Shown here in pieces: positions 46,827-58,578 of a DNA stretch of 64,000 nucleotides (position 1 is its first letter; every line of letters starts with the position of its first letter). Location of the stretch: positions 930,001 through 994,000 of the forward strand of contig OY755184.1 in assembly GCA_963576735.1 (NCBI GenBank), in the 5' to 3' direction. A model generated the notes under the pieces. It did no database searches. It saw nothing but the letters and a program-made list of their open reading frames with translations, and was not told where the DNA came from. The stretch comes from Bedellia somnulentella. Taxonomy: Eukaryota > Arthropoda > Insecta > Lepidoptera > Bedelliidae. The position numbers and the translations under genes were made by a program.

Positions 46827-47984
46827 ACATGAAAAAGTCGTCATTCTCTTGCCCGTTCAATAACATACGAATCATCTCCCTCTGAACACAACTCTCATCA
46901 TACATTCCAAATCAAGCACCCGAAGAGAAACATCACAAACCTAATAAAAGTCACAAACACAAGTCCATCTCTGCCCTAATGTGTAACAGCTGTTACAACC
47001 GAGTTATTAACAAATGGAGCAACACTAAACGATGACAGATGCTAGTAAATACACGCTGATTTATACGCACATTACGCGTGCTGTAGCGTGCGAATATTTA
47101 ACATGTGTGATTTGAACGATTTACAGTCAAATAAATTTAGTTTTGATTACCGCTTTGAGGTTATTTTAATACTGTTTAGTTTAAACGGGTTTGAAATACC
47201 ACATAATTTATTTAAGGTCTTATGTTAAATGACAAATGGTTACGCTGATGCTGTTTCGTTTTTTTCATATAAATATTTGTTGTATGTGGATTTTGGCATG
47301 GCAGTAAATATGGATTTAAATATGGATTTTAAATTTAATAATGGTCTGACCTCCCCCAGGTTAAACTAAAATAATTATTTTCTATACGTCTATTGCCGCA
47401 CAAAACCTCCTATAAACATCTAGAATGAATACTTCTACTTTACTTACGTTTCACATAAAGCCACTACACAGAATATTCTAAGACATATGGTAATCATCAT
47501 TAATGATAGGAAGAAATTTCTTGTCGTGCGCTTGTTCTCTCGAGGGAACGAGTGTAATTTGTCTGGGAAACAAGCCTTGAATGGAAGCCTTCTACCTCTA
47601 CATGTTTTTAACTTATTTATTATTCATACTCAATTTTTCGCCCCAACTCTTTTGATGCTAAAGCATTTTTCATATGCATATATTTTACCTTGTAGCTTTA
47701 CTACATTCGATTTATCAAGATTAATGGCTTATAATTACTAAAAATAAAACGAAAAACAAAAAAAAAGTTAACATGCTCTGAAACAAACCACAAATGGATT
47801 GTGTACATAGTGATTTTTTATTACTGAAACGGGAAGAAAACGACTGCTAAAAATATTTATTTAATATAATTTCAGGAACCTCAATTAACATTATTCTTCC
47901 AACTTCTATGTGTTAAATATGTCTATTATGTTATAGACAATTTAATTTATTTTTAATTATAACTATACTCAATTGTTGTATTGA
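46827..47984. other. Unassigned stretch
   Basis: No gene, RNA or repeat recognised; one 84-codon frame at 47487 has no motif. Confidence 0.4.
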
Positions 47985-48553
47985 AAGGAGAGTTAAAAAG
48001 GGGAACGCGGTGAATGGAGCCATGAACAGTCTGATGTTGAGCCAATCGTTGTCAGAAAAGGCTCGAATTGCTGTGCATAATGCTGTTCTGGTTCCCACGC
48101 TGATGTATAGTAGTGAATGTTGGGTATGGCAGAAGAAGCATGAAAGTAGAGTTAATGCAGTGGAAATGAGATCCCTCAGAAGTATATGTAATGTAAGGCT
48201 GTGTGATAGAGTGAGAAATACTGTGATCCGTGAACGAGTAGGTTTGAAAGATGACATAGTATGCAAGATAGAAAAAGGAATGTTGAGGTGGTTTGGGCAC
48301 ATAGAGAGGATGGATGAAAATAAAGTAGCGAAAGAGATATATAGAGCCAATGTGGATGGGATTGTTAGTAGAGGACGGCCTCGTAAAACGTTTCTTGACC
48401 AGATAGAAAACGTTCTTATAAAGGCGGGGGTCCGAAGTGAGAAGTAAAGAGCATGTAAGAGAAGAATAATGAATGTAAGGGAAGCAAGAGAGGTTTGTCA
48501 AGATCGTACTAAGTGGCGATCGATAGTCTCTGCCTAACCCAATGGGAATTATA
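47985..48553 (+). mobile_element. RTE-like LINE, best-preserved C-terminus
   Basis: ORF 48010-48447 reads MNGAMNSLMLSQSLSEKARI, LMYSSECWVWQKKHESRVNA, RWFGHIERMDENKVAKEIYR, SRGRPRKTFLDQIENVLIKA and GVRSEK. It then frameshifts into VNVREAREVCQDRTKW-type text and the 3' end TCTCTGCCTAACCCAATGGG. The usual (ATGT)n tail is replaced by an S3 insertion at 48554-48560. Confidence 0.9.
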
Positions 48554-48559
48554 ATAAAG

Positions 48560-48932
48560 GCAACCGTGATAGCCCAGTGGGTAGAACACTCGGTTTTCGT
48601 GCAAACGACTAGTGTTCAAATCCTGGGTCGGGCCTACACCAATTTGTCTTTTCTAAAGACATATGTGTGGTTAATTTATCATGGTTGTTAACGGTGAGGG
48701 AAAACATCGTGAGGAAACCCACATGGCTGAGTTGTACTTAGTCATGTGACAGTGTATTCGTACAAAACGGCGATAGGCCTGCCCCCTATCACGTGAGTAC
48801 ACTGTCCATGCAAAACGTGGGTACTCTGAACACCAGGTGACAAAGTCACGTGATGTTCAGAAGTATTAGTACCTCTGCCAACCCCTTCGGGGATATTCGG
48901 CGTGAACGTTTATGTTTATTATGTATTATGTT
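48560..48932 (+). repeat. SINE S3, full length
   Basis: tRNA-like head GCAACCGTGATAGCCCAGTG, GGGTAGAACACTCGG and GTGTTCAAATCCTGGG; the body includes TGTCTTTTCTAAAGACATAT, which the copy at 29897 lacks. End GGCGTGAACGTTTATG. Confidence 0.9.
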
Positions 48933-49619
48933 TTGTATTGATTTGGTAGATTCAAGCCAAAATATTTGTTCCACCATGTTTATGCGGATCTACCTTACAT
49001 GACTATAATTTTACTGATCTTATTGTTTCACGTTTGTCTCAAAACAATAAATTGTTTAGTATAAAACTCCAATTTCTATTTTTAAAACACTATTTATTGT
49101 GATGTTCATTAACTAGTGTTTTTATCCAATTTTGTAAATTAATTCCAGTAATAGCATTTTTAAATCTCAAATAAGTAACATTTTTTTTATTATTTATTTT
49201 ATTTGCAGTAACCTTTACAATTGGAATATCTTTGTATCATAATATCAATACAGCCTACAGAATAGTTATATAAAATGTTGACGTGAAATCCAAAATGCAC
49301 AACAAAGCATTTTTACGCCTTTTTTTACAAACAAAAATTCTAAAGCTTGTGTATTTCGAGCCCAAATAGTTGCTATCTAGCATTCCCAACCAAATCACAG
49401 CTTTGTTTTAAACAAAACGGGTATTTTGGATTCAAGAGCTCAGAAGCGGCAGCACTGAAAAGTTCGCTTGACAAAGGTTTGAAATACCTGGACGTTCAAA
49501 TTTAATTTACTGAAAAATACTGCTGTGTGAAAATGTAAAAATGCCGGCCAATCCCATTCATCAAATTTCATTTGATAGCCACTGTGCTGGACTGACAAAC
49601 TTATATGACGTGTACATAC
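48933..49619. other. Unassigned stretch
   Basis: AT-rich, nothing recognised. Confidence 0.4.
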
Positions 49620-49828
49620 CTACATATACTCACGGCCATAAATCCTAAAAAGGGGTAGCCAGAGCTTCAGAGCTAGAAACTCCTCAGACACATTTTTAAG
49701 TTGATAGGGGGCAAGATGGTAGGAATAAAGTGTCGTTGGTGATGGGACTCCAACCGCATCGCCCAAAAATCACTTTAAAAAGAGGGTAAAAGGGGTAGTG
49801 ATATTCTAAACCCGCACTACACGGCAGT
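49620..49828 (-). repeat. SINE S1 copy, internal deletion near head
   Basis: CTACATATACTCACGGCCAT to CTAAACCCGCACTACACGGC; the CTTAGTCGCC segment is missing. Confidence 0.85.
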
Positions 49829-49889
49829 TTCACTTGTCTCATAAATATCAAACATCAAATACACTTTACACATTCACTTATAAAATACA

Positions 49890-50128
49890 AAACGCTGAGT
49901 AGTGTGGTCTCAGAAAAACATTCAACATTTCTTCCCACGAGTGGCGTATGCGGCGACTATGGGCTTTTTCAGTAGGGTCTTAGGCAATGTGGCTAGAGAT
50001 CCATCACCAACGATACCTTGACAATCTTTTTCCCTCCTAATTTCCAATTATTACTGAGGAATTAGTTATTCTGAAGCTCTGGCTACCCATTTTAAATAGT
50101 CGGGAGCTATGTGTGTACGTATGTATAT
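49890..50128 (+). repeat. SINE S1, old
   Basis: ACGCTGAGTAGTGTGGTCTC to TGTGTGTACGTATGTATA; heavily diverged but collinear. Confidence 0.72.
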
Positions 50129-50157
50129 GGTAATATATAAAGAATAAATAAAGAAAA

Positions 50158-50255
50158 GAAAATTTTCGACACAGGCGGGATTTGAACCCGCGACCTCGGG
50201 TATACGCCCCCGTCGCTCTTGCCAATTGAGCTACAGAAATTCTCTTTCCTTTATT
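50158..50255 (-). repeat. tRNA-like repeat S5 with inverted flanks
   Basis: The minus strand carries TGTAGCTCAATTGGCAAGAG and GGTCGCGGGTTCAAATCCCG, with 3' CTGTGTCGA that does not pair with the 5' acceptor side. AAATAAAGAAAAGAAAATTT on the left and TTCTCTTTCCTTTATTTATT on the right form an outer inverted repeat, so the unit is a repeat and not a tRNA gene. Confidence 0.6.
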
Positions 50256-50377
50256 TATTCTTTATTTATTAGTAATAATCCCATGAGGTTTTCATGAACA
50301 AAAAGATTTAAAGTATGTATATAGTGTTCAATTAATTGGATTTTTTAAGCAAATATTCTTGTCAAATGCTTTGCCCC

Positions 50378-50508
50378 CTTTTACGTGAGTACACTGTCCA
50401 AGCAGGACGTGGGTACTCTGAACACTAGGTAACAATGTTACGTGATGTTTCGAAGTAGTAGTACCTCTGCCAACCCTTTCGGGAATATACGGCGCGAATG
50501 TATGAGTT
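50378..50508 (+). repeat. SINE S3, 5'-truncated
   Basis: TTTTACGTGAGTACACTGTC to GGAATATACGGCGCGAATGT. A shorter, more decayed tail also lies at 50918-50960. Confidence 0.75.
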
Positions 50509-50509
50509 T

Positions 50510-51413
50510 TCTTGTCAAATAGCGTTATCAATAACTCTTCCATTTAAATTGTTGTGTACATATTCCATGTTCAAATCGTATTAGGGGTGATAAACATATC
50601 AGCCATTAATCGATCAATTTACGACTACGAACAAAGTACTGCACAGTCATTAGTTACAGTTTTGACAGCTCATGATCAGCTATAATTTAGTCTTCGATAT
50701 TTTAGTATGATAGCGCTAAATATTATATTTTGTGAAAAAAAATTAAGGTGCGTTCCCGATCATAAATCATTTTAACAAGTCTCTGGGGCTTTTGTATACG
50801 AAAAATATAAAAAAAGTTCAGTTCTTTCTGATATACAATAATTTACTACGTTTTATTGTGACACGATTCCTATGTGCTGTTTTTAGTATCATTGTAGAGG
50901 TTATCACGTTAATACACACGTTTGCCATCCCCTCGGGGCTATACGAAGTGAACATTTTAGTGTGTGAGTCTCAGTCTTTAATAAATAGAAAGGAATTAAT
51001 TGGAGGCTCAGTTCTATTATCCACCTACTTCACTGCTTACATTGCAATATATTGTAAACCAAACTAATAAAAAAACTTCTGTGCTTGAACTTACAACACT
51101 ATCATTTTAAACGGTATAAAGTTACCTCCAATTTCAATAACAAACCTACCTTTTCCCTAGGTACACTTTTCAAAGCACCACTTTTGAATAACAATATAAC
51201 AGAGGAACACAGGAGTGCAAATGTCGGCTTCCAGCGAGATGTAAGAAATCTCCCTGAAGATTCGTTCTGACTCGTCTCAGATCCATTTAAATGGTAATTG
51301 AGACTTCTTTGTGGCACTGTCGGCTGACTGATAAAATATTTATGTAATGGTTTGTATTCACAACACGTTAGGGATTTTTAATGGAGTAGTTTCATTTGAA
51401 ACTTTTGATGGTT
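50510..51413. other. Unassigned stretch
   Basis: No supported gene; short frames without motifs. Confidence 0.38.
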
Positions 51414-51660
51414 GCTGTGTAGTGCCGGCTTAGAATGTCACTACCCCTTTCTATCCACGGGTTTCGTAAGAGGCGACTAAGAGTATAAGGCCTTTTTAAG
51501 TGATTTTTGGGCTAGGCGGTTGGAGACCAATCATCAACAACATTTATTTCACAATTTTGTCCCCACTTAACATCCAAAAGTGGCTGAAGAATTTTGTGAT
51601 TCTATTCTGAAGCTCTGGCTACCCCTTTTAGAGATTTGTAGCCGTGAGTAAATGTGATAT
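51414..51660 (+). repeat. SINE S1 copy
   Basis: TTGCTGTGTAGTGCCGGCTT to TAGCCGTGAGTAAATGTG. Confidence 0.87.
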
Positions 51661-51686
51661 ATATCAAGTGAAAAGTGTAAAAATAA

Positions 51687-52318
51687 TTGCATCATAATCA
51701 CACTTGTCTGCATTCGAGGAATAAGAACTGCGACTGCACGAAAATAGAATTAGTTGACAAAGCCACATATTTAAGGCTCACAATAGACAAAAAATTTAAA
51801 TGGACAGCTCACATTGAAACTGTTCGTAATAAATTAAGAGCAATTTTAGCGAAGTTTTCAATAATCCGACATAAAATACCATTTCAAATAAAACTGCAAC
51901 TTTATAAGGCCTTGGCAGACAGTGTCATAGACTATGGACTAAGTAGTTACGGCCTCACATATAAAACGCACCTTGATAAGATTTATAATCTACAATTGAG
52001 GATACTTAAAACTATTGTACCGAAAAGTGTTAAAGATAAATATAAAAATGATAATAATCTTCTTTTTCACCACTGTGGCGTTCTTCCAATAAACCTTAAA
52101 GTTGAATTTGCATTACTAGCTGAACATTACTTTAATACAGACATTCAAAAGAAATGCAAGGACTCAAGAACGCGGCAAGCTACGAAGAATATGTTGATGA
52201 CAGAACCGTTCACTAATAGTGATGGTCAAAATCGGCTTAACTGTAAAATCACAAAACTTATAAATAACCTTCCTTTTGAACTTAAGTCAAATATTACTAA
52301 TCTTAATTTAAAAAAAAA
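51687..52318 (+). mobile_element. Non-LTR retrotransposon, RT C-terminal region
   Basis: Continuous frame of about 210 codons: VDKATYLRLTIDKKFKWTAH (the YLGxxID...W..H region after the RT palm), IRHKIPFQIKLQLYKALADS, VIDYGLSSYGLTYKTHLDKI, then a long tail. It is typical of Jockey/R1-like LINEs but a different family from the RTE and Daphne-like copies here. The frame runs on into an S1 fragment, which supplies its last few residues. No catalytic box. Confidence 0.8.
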
Positions 52319-52321
52319 AGA

Positions 52322-52395
52322 AATCCATCTTTTCCCCATGTAACTTCCAAAAGATGCTGAGGAATTTCTAATTCCTATGTATGTTCCTCCTATGT
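52322..52395 (+). repeat. SINE S1, 3' fragment
   Basis: CCATCTTTTCCCCATGTAAC to TTTCTAATTCC plus ATGTATG-type repeats; it forms the end of the preceding LINE reading frame. Confidence 0.65.
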
Positions 52396-52978
52396 ATGTT
52401 CATTTAAAAAATAAATTAAAAAAATATTTCAGTAACCAACTGGTTTAATTTCATTTATTAAAAATAATCCAAGACACAACTACACTCACACTTATTTCAA
52501 TATATTTTAAATTCTATTTGATAATCATGTACGTATGATGTATTTAATATTGTGTATGTTCGATATAGTATATTTATATATATACATATGTGTGTATATT
52601 TATAAAGAATAAGTATATTTAATATAATTATTATACATATTGGATATATAAATTAATATTTAGGCTGTATAGTATGACGAATTGTTACTGTGGGTAGTTT
52701 TGTAAAAATTTTATTTGTCATTATTGATGAACGTCGAATACGCGGTATTCAGTAAAACTATTTTGTTTTTGTAATACCGTGTTATATCCAAATTTGTATG
52801 TTTTTAGTCAAAATAAAAAAAAAAGTTTTCTTATTAAACTATCTGAAAATAATTTTCCGATATTCCAAATTAGCTATGCTTTAGTCCGAAAGTTTCATAA
52901 GAAACAAAAGTGATGAAAACTACTTTGGTGACCATAAAATACTTGACTAAAAACCGTCCACTTCTCCTACTCATTTTA
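52396..52978. other. Unassigned AT-rich stretch
   Basis: Nothing recognised; TATA-rich run at 52560-52660. Confidence 0.4.
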
Positions 52979-53078
52979 AAGTTCACGCCTTATATTATAG
53001 AAGAGTTGGTAGAGTTACTAATACTTTTGAAAATCTCATTTTGCTTGGACAGTGCATTCACATGATAGAGTGTAGGCC
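52979..53078 (-). repeat. SINE S3 fragment
   Basis: GTTCACGCCTTATATTATAG, GAGTTGGTAGAGTTACTAAT and TTGCTTGGACAGTGCATTCA in S3 order, diverged. Confidence 0.6.
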
Positions 53079-53115
53079 AATTTTTTATTCTTTGTTCATT
53101 TCTTTACTCTTGTAC

Positions 53116-53274
53116 ATACATACATACATATACTCACGGCTATAAATCCCTTAACGGGGTAGCCAGAGCTTTGGAATGAGAAATTCCTCAGCCACTTTTG
53201 GAAGTTGATTGAGGGAAAGATGGTAATAATAAATGTTTTTGGTGACGGGTCTCCAACCACATCGCCCAAAACTC
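53116..53274 (-). repeat. SINE S1, head missing
   Basis: ACATACATACATATACTCAC to CAACCACATCGCCCAAAA. Confidence 0.86.
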
Positions 53275-53498
53275 TTGTATTTAAACAAATCTAGCTAAAA
53301 TGACATATGATAAAAAGTATGAAGCTAATCTTTAGGAATTGAATATAATCTTTCGATATAGTACATTAAAAGCAGAAAAGATGCTCAAATAAACCCGGTT
53401 CTTTTTAAATATTCTAAAGCGGCTTAAGAAATATATCACTAAAACCTTGATATGATCAAAACCGTGCATGTGTACACTATGTAAGTATCTATTAACAT

Positions 53499-53680
53499 GC
53501 TTTTCTCAAGGCTATAAATCCCTAAAAAGGATCACCAGAACTAATAAATTAGAATTAGTATAAACTCAGCCACTTTTGGAAGATAAAAGTTGAAAATATA
53601 TAATAAGCCCCAATATACTAATTAGCCTCTTACGACACCCGCTGTAAGGTTAGTGCTATTCTAAACCGACACTACGCTAC
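53499..53680 (-). repeat. SINE S1, diverged
   Basis: CTTTTCTCAAGGCTATAAAT to CTAAACCGACACTACG, middle shortened. Confidence 0.75.
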
Positions 53681-53933
53681 TAGGTCTTTATGTAAAACAG
53701 ACCAGAACACTAAAACAAGGCTAACGCTAGGTACTAGAACATTGAGTGAACTAACAAAGCTGGTATTGTTCGGAACATAATGGTTCGCGTACTCGATAGC
53801 TTTTGTGCTCACTCGTGGGCGCCATCATTTTATTCTGTGACGTCACATTGCCCATCCGACCAGTGTTTCCCCGTATTTTATAGGAGTGAAAAATTTAGTG
53901 ATTCTTTTTGTCTTTTTTTGAATATTCTTTTAC

Positions 53934-54178
53934 ATACATACATACATACATACATATACTCACGGCTATAAATCCCTAAAAGGGGTAGCCAGTGCTAAGG
54001 AATTAGAAAGTCCCCAGCCACTTTTGGAAAGTTGAGTGGGGCAAAGATGGTGAAATAAAGGTTGTCCTTGAAATGGGTCTCCTACCGCATCGTCAAAAAA
54101 TCCCTTAATAGTCGCCTCTTACGTACACCCACCGGAAGAAATGGGGTAGTGCTATTCGTAGCCGACACTACACAGCAA
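53934..54178 (-). repeat. SINE S1 copy
   Basis: ACATACATACATACATACAT tail to TAGCCGACACTACACAGCA, with a small internal deletion. Confidence 0.88.
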
Positions 54179-54669
54179 TACTTTTTTCTATGTTATAAAT
54201 TCAAATTTGTTTCTAAATCTGATTTTGTAGATATTATTATATTATTATTATTTTGTAGATTATCTGGGGGATTAATAATTACTGGTTTCCATTCCACTAA
54301 ATATTTATTTATTTGTATTATTGCTTCCAATGAAATTTTATGTTGTTCCCTTTTATTGCTTGAATGTAATTTTTTACATTCGCACGGGCAAGAGGTCAGT
54401 GCTGCCATAGCAAAACATGAAGTATGAAAAAAAGATATATTTTACAAGTAGATACTCGTAATCTTCAGAATCATGGTTATACTTGTTAGTTATAAAATTT
54501 TATTACTTAAAACTAGGACTTCAATGCAGATTGCGATTGAAATGAATTGAGTTGAGCGAGTTAGGTAAATCGCTTTAAGTCGCGGTCTAAACTTATTTTT
54601 CAATTTTGTCAATGGGAAAATAGTTTTTCGGTGAATAGACCTCAATGGTATGTTTGATCATGACATGAA
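54179..54669. other. Unassigned AT-rich stretch
   Basis: No gene or repeat recognised. Confidence 0.4.
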
Positions 54670-54775
54670 CTTACTTACTTACGTCACTTAGCAATGTCCA
54701 CTAGATCACTGTGCCAAATTTGGTTGAAATCGGTCGAGCCGTTTCAGAAGAGTTCGATCACAAAGAAGTGCGCTA
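54670..54775 (+). repeat. Lepidopteran-type repeat fragment
   Basis: CCAAATTTGGTTGAAATCGG, TCGAGCCGTTTCAGAAGAGT: wording of a common interspersed repeat. Short and without ends. Confidence 0.45.
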
Positions 54776-55002
54776 CCCACTTATAAGAGCTTCGGTAGAC
54801 TTTGTCTCACTCAGCTAAATTATCCATTCATCATCGATTATTTTTTTAACACATAATCAAAAATCAACCCAGCGCGTGATTTGTCACGATTCTTTGTTGT
54901 GAAACGATATCGAACAATTTGTAAATCAAGAAATAATTTAAGTACTTCAATATGTATTTCCTAAAATGATCATTTAAGGCTAAGAAACATTCACTTATTA
55001 AG

Positions 55003-55062
55003 GTCGTTTGGGCACATAGAGCGGAGGGACAAAAGTGAAGTGGCGAAAAAGATATACAAATA
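55003..55062 (+). mobile_element. RTE-like LINE scrap
   Basis: Frame FGHIERRDKSEVAKKIYKYV matches the GHIERMDE region of the RTE copies. Confidence 0.7.
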
Positions 55063-55079
55063 TGTTGTTTATTATTATA

Positions 55080-55355
55080 CTAGCGACCCGCCCCGGCTTC
55101 GCACGGGTGCAATGCAAAATATACCTACCACAGAATGTCCTTATACACAACGTTCACAGCTTTTTTGTCATTAGCCAATACAAACATGTTTTGCTTAGAC
55201 GTTACTCTTGACAGCGCGACATATAATTGGCCATGTGAAAAACACTCAACACTCAAGTCTAATCCTGCAACGTTAAAAGTTTGACCCTGCGATTTATTAA
55301 TGGTCATTGCAAAAGATATCTTTACCGGAAATTGTAGGCGTTTATTAATTAATTA
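55080..55355 (-). mobile_element. Helitron 3' end with Rep/helicase C-terminus
   Basis: The minus-strand frame reads RLQFPVKISFAMTINKSQGQ, TFNVAGLDLSVECFSHGQLY and VALSRVTSKQNMFVLAND to a stop at 55125-55127. This is the last conserved block (motif VI region) of the PIF1-type helicase in Helitron transposons, which replicate by a rolling-circle mechanism. 45 bases later the element ends GCACCCGTGCGAAGCCGGGG, CGGGTCGCTAG, followed by T: a GC-rich hairpin and a CTRR terminus, as Helitrons have. The Rep domain and the rest of the helicase are missing, since homology stops abruptly at 55355. The MTINK codon is an internal Met, not a start. Confidence 0.9.
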
Positions 55356-55842
55356 ATTTACAATTTTTTTAATTAATTCTTGATATTTTCCTCGCTAGAG
55401 AGCTCCGATAAACGCGTGCGATCGCTGCAAATCATAAAGTGCTATAAGGCGAAGCGCGGCCATCGACGCGCTATTTATAGGCACGCGCCGCCCGGCGCAA
55501 ACAACTACGACCCTGCATTTTAAATTTGTAATATCTTCGGTAATATTCACTTAAATTACATGCTGTAAAAAGCATATTGATCTATAATAAATGCACAATT
55601 TATTTAAGGTACTTAATTGGATAAGGATTAATGCTGTATTGTTTAAGATCACTTCGTAAATAACCATTTTTTAGTAAAGAATAAAAATGGTTATGCTGAG
55701 TTATCCCTAAGAGATAGACATATGCCATCGCGGACTTTTGTGTTGAACTTTTTAAGGTGAACAATAATGTAGTACATTATTTTGGTCTATCTCGTAGGGT
55801 TCAGCCAGCGTTTGCAATATAAGCGCAAAAAAGGTGCTTAAA
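55356..55842. other. Unassigned stretch with GC-rich patch
   Basis: 55380-55515 is GC-rich (ATCGACGCGCTATTTATAGG). 55690-55815 (TTATCCCTAAGAGATAGACA, GTAGTACATTATTTTGGTCT) has the look of a lepidopteran repeat I cannot name. Confidence 0.35.
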
Positions 55843-56300
55843 TAAACAATCTAGTACTAAAAAGTACGAAATAAGTATTTTAGTTGAATATGAGTACTGT
55901 GATTAATACCTTAGCAATTTCTTTATTCCACACGCGTCAGTTCAACCTACCTCAATATTAAAATTCTCTTAAATTAATTTGTGAGCCGGTGCCAGCCTGC
56001 GTGATGCTGATGACTGATGACAATAAGTGTGTATTTCGCACATCATATACATGTACAATGTAGGATACCTTGTAGTTGTAGGGTAAATTGATTTTTGTAC
56101 GGCGATAGATATATATTGTTTAGATTGTAATAATCAGAGATAGATAGTAGGGTGAATTTACTTTTGTTTGACTGGCACCGACTCCAGAATGAATTTAAGA
56201 GAATTGTAATATTTAAATAAAGAAATTGTTAAGGTATTAATCACAGTACTCATATTCAACTAAAATACTTATTTCGTACTTTTTAGTACTAGATTGTTTA
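55843..56300. repeat. Inverted-repeat element, 129-153-bp arms
   Basis: Left arm 55843-55995 starts TAAACAATCTAGTACTAAAA; right arm 56172-56300 ends with its complement. The left arm has a 24-bp extra block. As at 26344-27319, a GGTGCCA word faces the centre on both sides. Confidence 0.85.
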
Positions 56301-56359
56301 TTTTCGGTTGTTTTTCCAACTATGGAATCACTTTTCACTTAACATATACAAATATATAC

Positions 56360-56480
56360 ATCCCACATACACATCCAAAATCGCACTACATACACATAGA
56401 CCTACTCTCACACACACAAACACGCATTCATACACACACACACACACACACACTCACACACACACACACAAACAAACACA
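56360..56480 (+). repeat. CA-rich microsatellite
   Basis: Imperfect ACACAC run; the open frames here are repeat artefacts. Confidence 0.8.
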
Positions 56481-57209
56481 TCACGCACGCTCAGTCACAA
56501 TTAAATTTACCACTTAAAACTAGTTAAGAAACTAAAAATAATAATTATACTAAAGTTGCAATACAAAACAAATATTATAAATTTTAGTTGTTCACAGTTT
56601 CAGTACACATACTTTAGCTTCTTTGTTCTTTTGTTTTCAATGGGCCTAACAAATGGTATATAGCAAACCCCACTTACTAGTATTGAGATTAAAGGCGACT
56701 TTCGCAAGTGCAACTTAATTATTTAACTGATAAAAAATGGACGACTGACATTTTTTTTTTTCAAAGGTAGTTGTAAAAAGTTTTAACATGTTTAGTTATT
56801 AATTTGTATTGCAAACTGATGTTTTTGAAAAATTACTACTTATATTAAACCTTGTAACGTAATTCGCATACGGAATCACGGTATCCCCTAACACAGGCTT
56901 TGTATAGCTTAACAGGGGGCCGAAAAAATGTATAATACCTACTTGGCTTAATAAAGAATATTTTGTTTTTTTGTTTTGTTTTTTGTTTCTTTTTGTTAAA
57001 AATTATTTTATTTTACGAGTTTTAGAGATGGGTCGACCTGGCAAAGATGCCTCTCGGATGAGGAAGCGACGGTTACTGTATTATTCTTCGTATTTCCGGT
57101 ATTTCTATTACTGTACGATATTAAATAGGCTCAACCATATGTAACTTTACATTGTTCTTGAAATCCCTCAAACGGCGATGGTCTACAATTCTACATTTCA
57201 AGAAAGACT
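56481..57209 (+). repeat. Mostly unassigned; LINE-like 3' UTR at 56820-56975
   Basis: Near 56885 the text CCCCTAACACAGGCTTTGTA, GGGGGCCGAAAAAATG and TTGGCTTAATAAAGAATA resembles a LINE 3' UTR with poly(A) signal. The rest shows nothing. Confidence 0.4.
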
Positions 57210-57388
57210 CAATCGTTCACGCTGAATATCCCCGAAAGGGGTTAGCAGAGGTAGTAATACTTCTGAATATCACGTGACATTGTCACCTGTTGTTCAGAGT
57301 ACCCACGATTTGCTTGGACAGTGTTCTCATGTTATACAGGTCAGGCCTATCGGTGTTTTGAACAAATACACTGTCACGTGATTGTGAG
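57210..57388 (-). repeat. SINE S3, 5'-truncated
   Basis: CGTTCACGCTGAATATCCCC to AATACACTGTCACGTGATTG. Confidence 0.82.
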
Positions 57389-57389
57389 T

Positions 57390-57890
57390 TTCGACAGGCC
57401 CCTCGATTTCCTGGGATGCCATCATCAAATCCTGGTCTCATGGTACTTCCTCGGTAACAATAACTTAATAACAAAAGAAGTGTTTAGTGAACCTGTACTT
57501 CTCTTTATAAAAGCTACGAAGAGGAGTATAAATCTATATAGAATGTTGAAAGAACTGTTTCCTAACTCCTAGTGATTGAGGACCCACACCTTCCATCATC
57601 AGCTCAGCAGCATAACAATATGATTTTCAGAAGCAAATGCGAATATAAGTTCAGAAAATATGTAAAACGTGGTACATTTGCCTATAAAATTCGAGGGTTC
57701 CCCTCGATTTCTCCAGGATCCCATCGTCAGACCCTGATATCCTCATCATGGTCCCAATCCGGGAGTATCTTCTTTCCAATGAAAAAATAATAATCAAAAT
57801 CGGTTCATAAATGGCGAAGTAATCAGCGAACAAAAAAAAAAAACATATATTGTCGAATTGAGAACACTCCTTTTTTTTAAGTCGGTTAAA
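57390..57890 (+). repeat. Lepidopteran-type repeat, two pieces
   Basis: 57390-57475 (CCCCTCGATTTCCTGGGATG) and 57660-57890 (AAATTCGAGGGTTCCCCTCG, CAAAATCGGTTCATAAATGG, end TTTAAGTCGGTTAA). The second ends with the AAGTCGGTTAA word that begins the units of the array at 24716, so both belong to one repeat family. Confidence 0.65.
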
Positions 57891-57942
57891 AAGGAGTAGC
57901 GAGAGCTTGGGAGCTAGAAACTCATAAGCCACATTTGAAAGA
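57891..57942 (-). repeat. SINE S1 scrap
   Basis: AAAGGAGTAGCGAGAGCTTG and CTCATAAGCCACATTTG. Confidence 0.5.
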
Positions 57943-58063
57943 AAAATCATTTATTTACTAAATTAAAATCTACCTAGTTATTACATCAGGTACAAAAAGA
58001 TATTTACATAAATTAAAAAAAATATATCACTTATTTACATAATTAAAATAGATACCTAAAAAC

Positions 58064-58180
58064 TTAAAATCTAAAAACATCTTCCAGCTCCTCTTCTCGG
58101 GGAAGGGTACTTAGGACGCTGGAAGCATTGCCGCGTTGTATGGCAATGCTAAGTCTTTGTCCAAGGTAAAAGCCTGCCTT
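58064..58180 (-). mobile_element. Non-LTR retrotransposon C-terminal remnant
   Basis: Minus-strand frame FYLGQRLSIAIQRGNASSVL followed by STLPREEELEDVF and a stop. Same protein end as 258-635. Confidence 0.7.
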
Positions 58181-58578
58181 TAAGACGACATAAAGTGTGT
58201 TATTTTAGGCTGGCTAAACCTCTAGATTTTTTTCTTATTATATACCGCACCAAGACTTGTACAATATCTTTTGAGTTATTGAAACGAAGCTGTTTTTCAA
58301 AATAAACTATCGAAGCATTTTACTCTCCTTAAAGAAATCACTTAAGAAGAGTTGACAGAATCGATCAATCATAAAAATATATTCTCATTGAACATCAATA
58401 TAAGGATCATTTGAGGTCAGTCGCTGGAACTATGCCAGAAACGAGAAGGGCTTGAGAAAAGGGTTACCCAAAGTAAGTTACAATATTTGAATATACTAGT
58501 TCGTGTTCATGGTTTCGCCTACAAATTTTGAACGTATATATAGTTTAGTTTTTATTGTAGCCGTATTTTATTAATATT

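Noticed and set aside
53780..53971. Possible signal-peptide exon for the receptor
   Set aside because: It lies on the opposite strand and runs into an S1 tail; no phase-0 donor fits the exon at 42493.
55125..55307. Separate small host gene
   Set aside because: The 60 codons are the C-terminal helicase block of a Helitron, and the Met is internal.
56294..56527. 76-codon His/Thr-rich frame
   Set aside because: Produced by the CA microsatellite.
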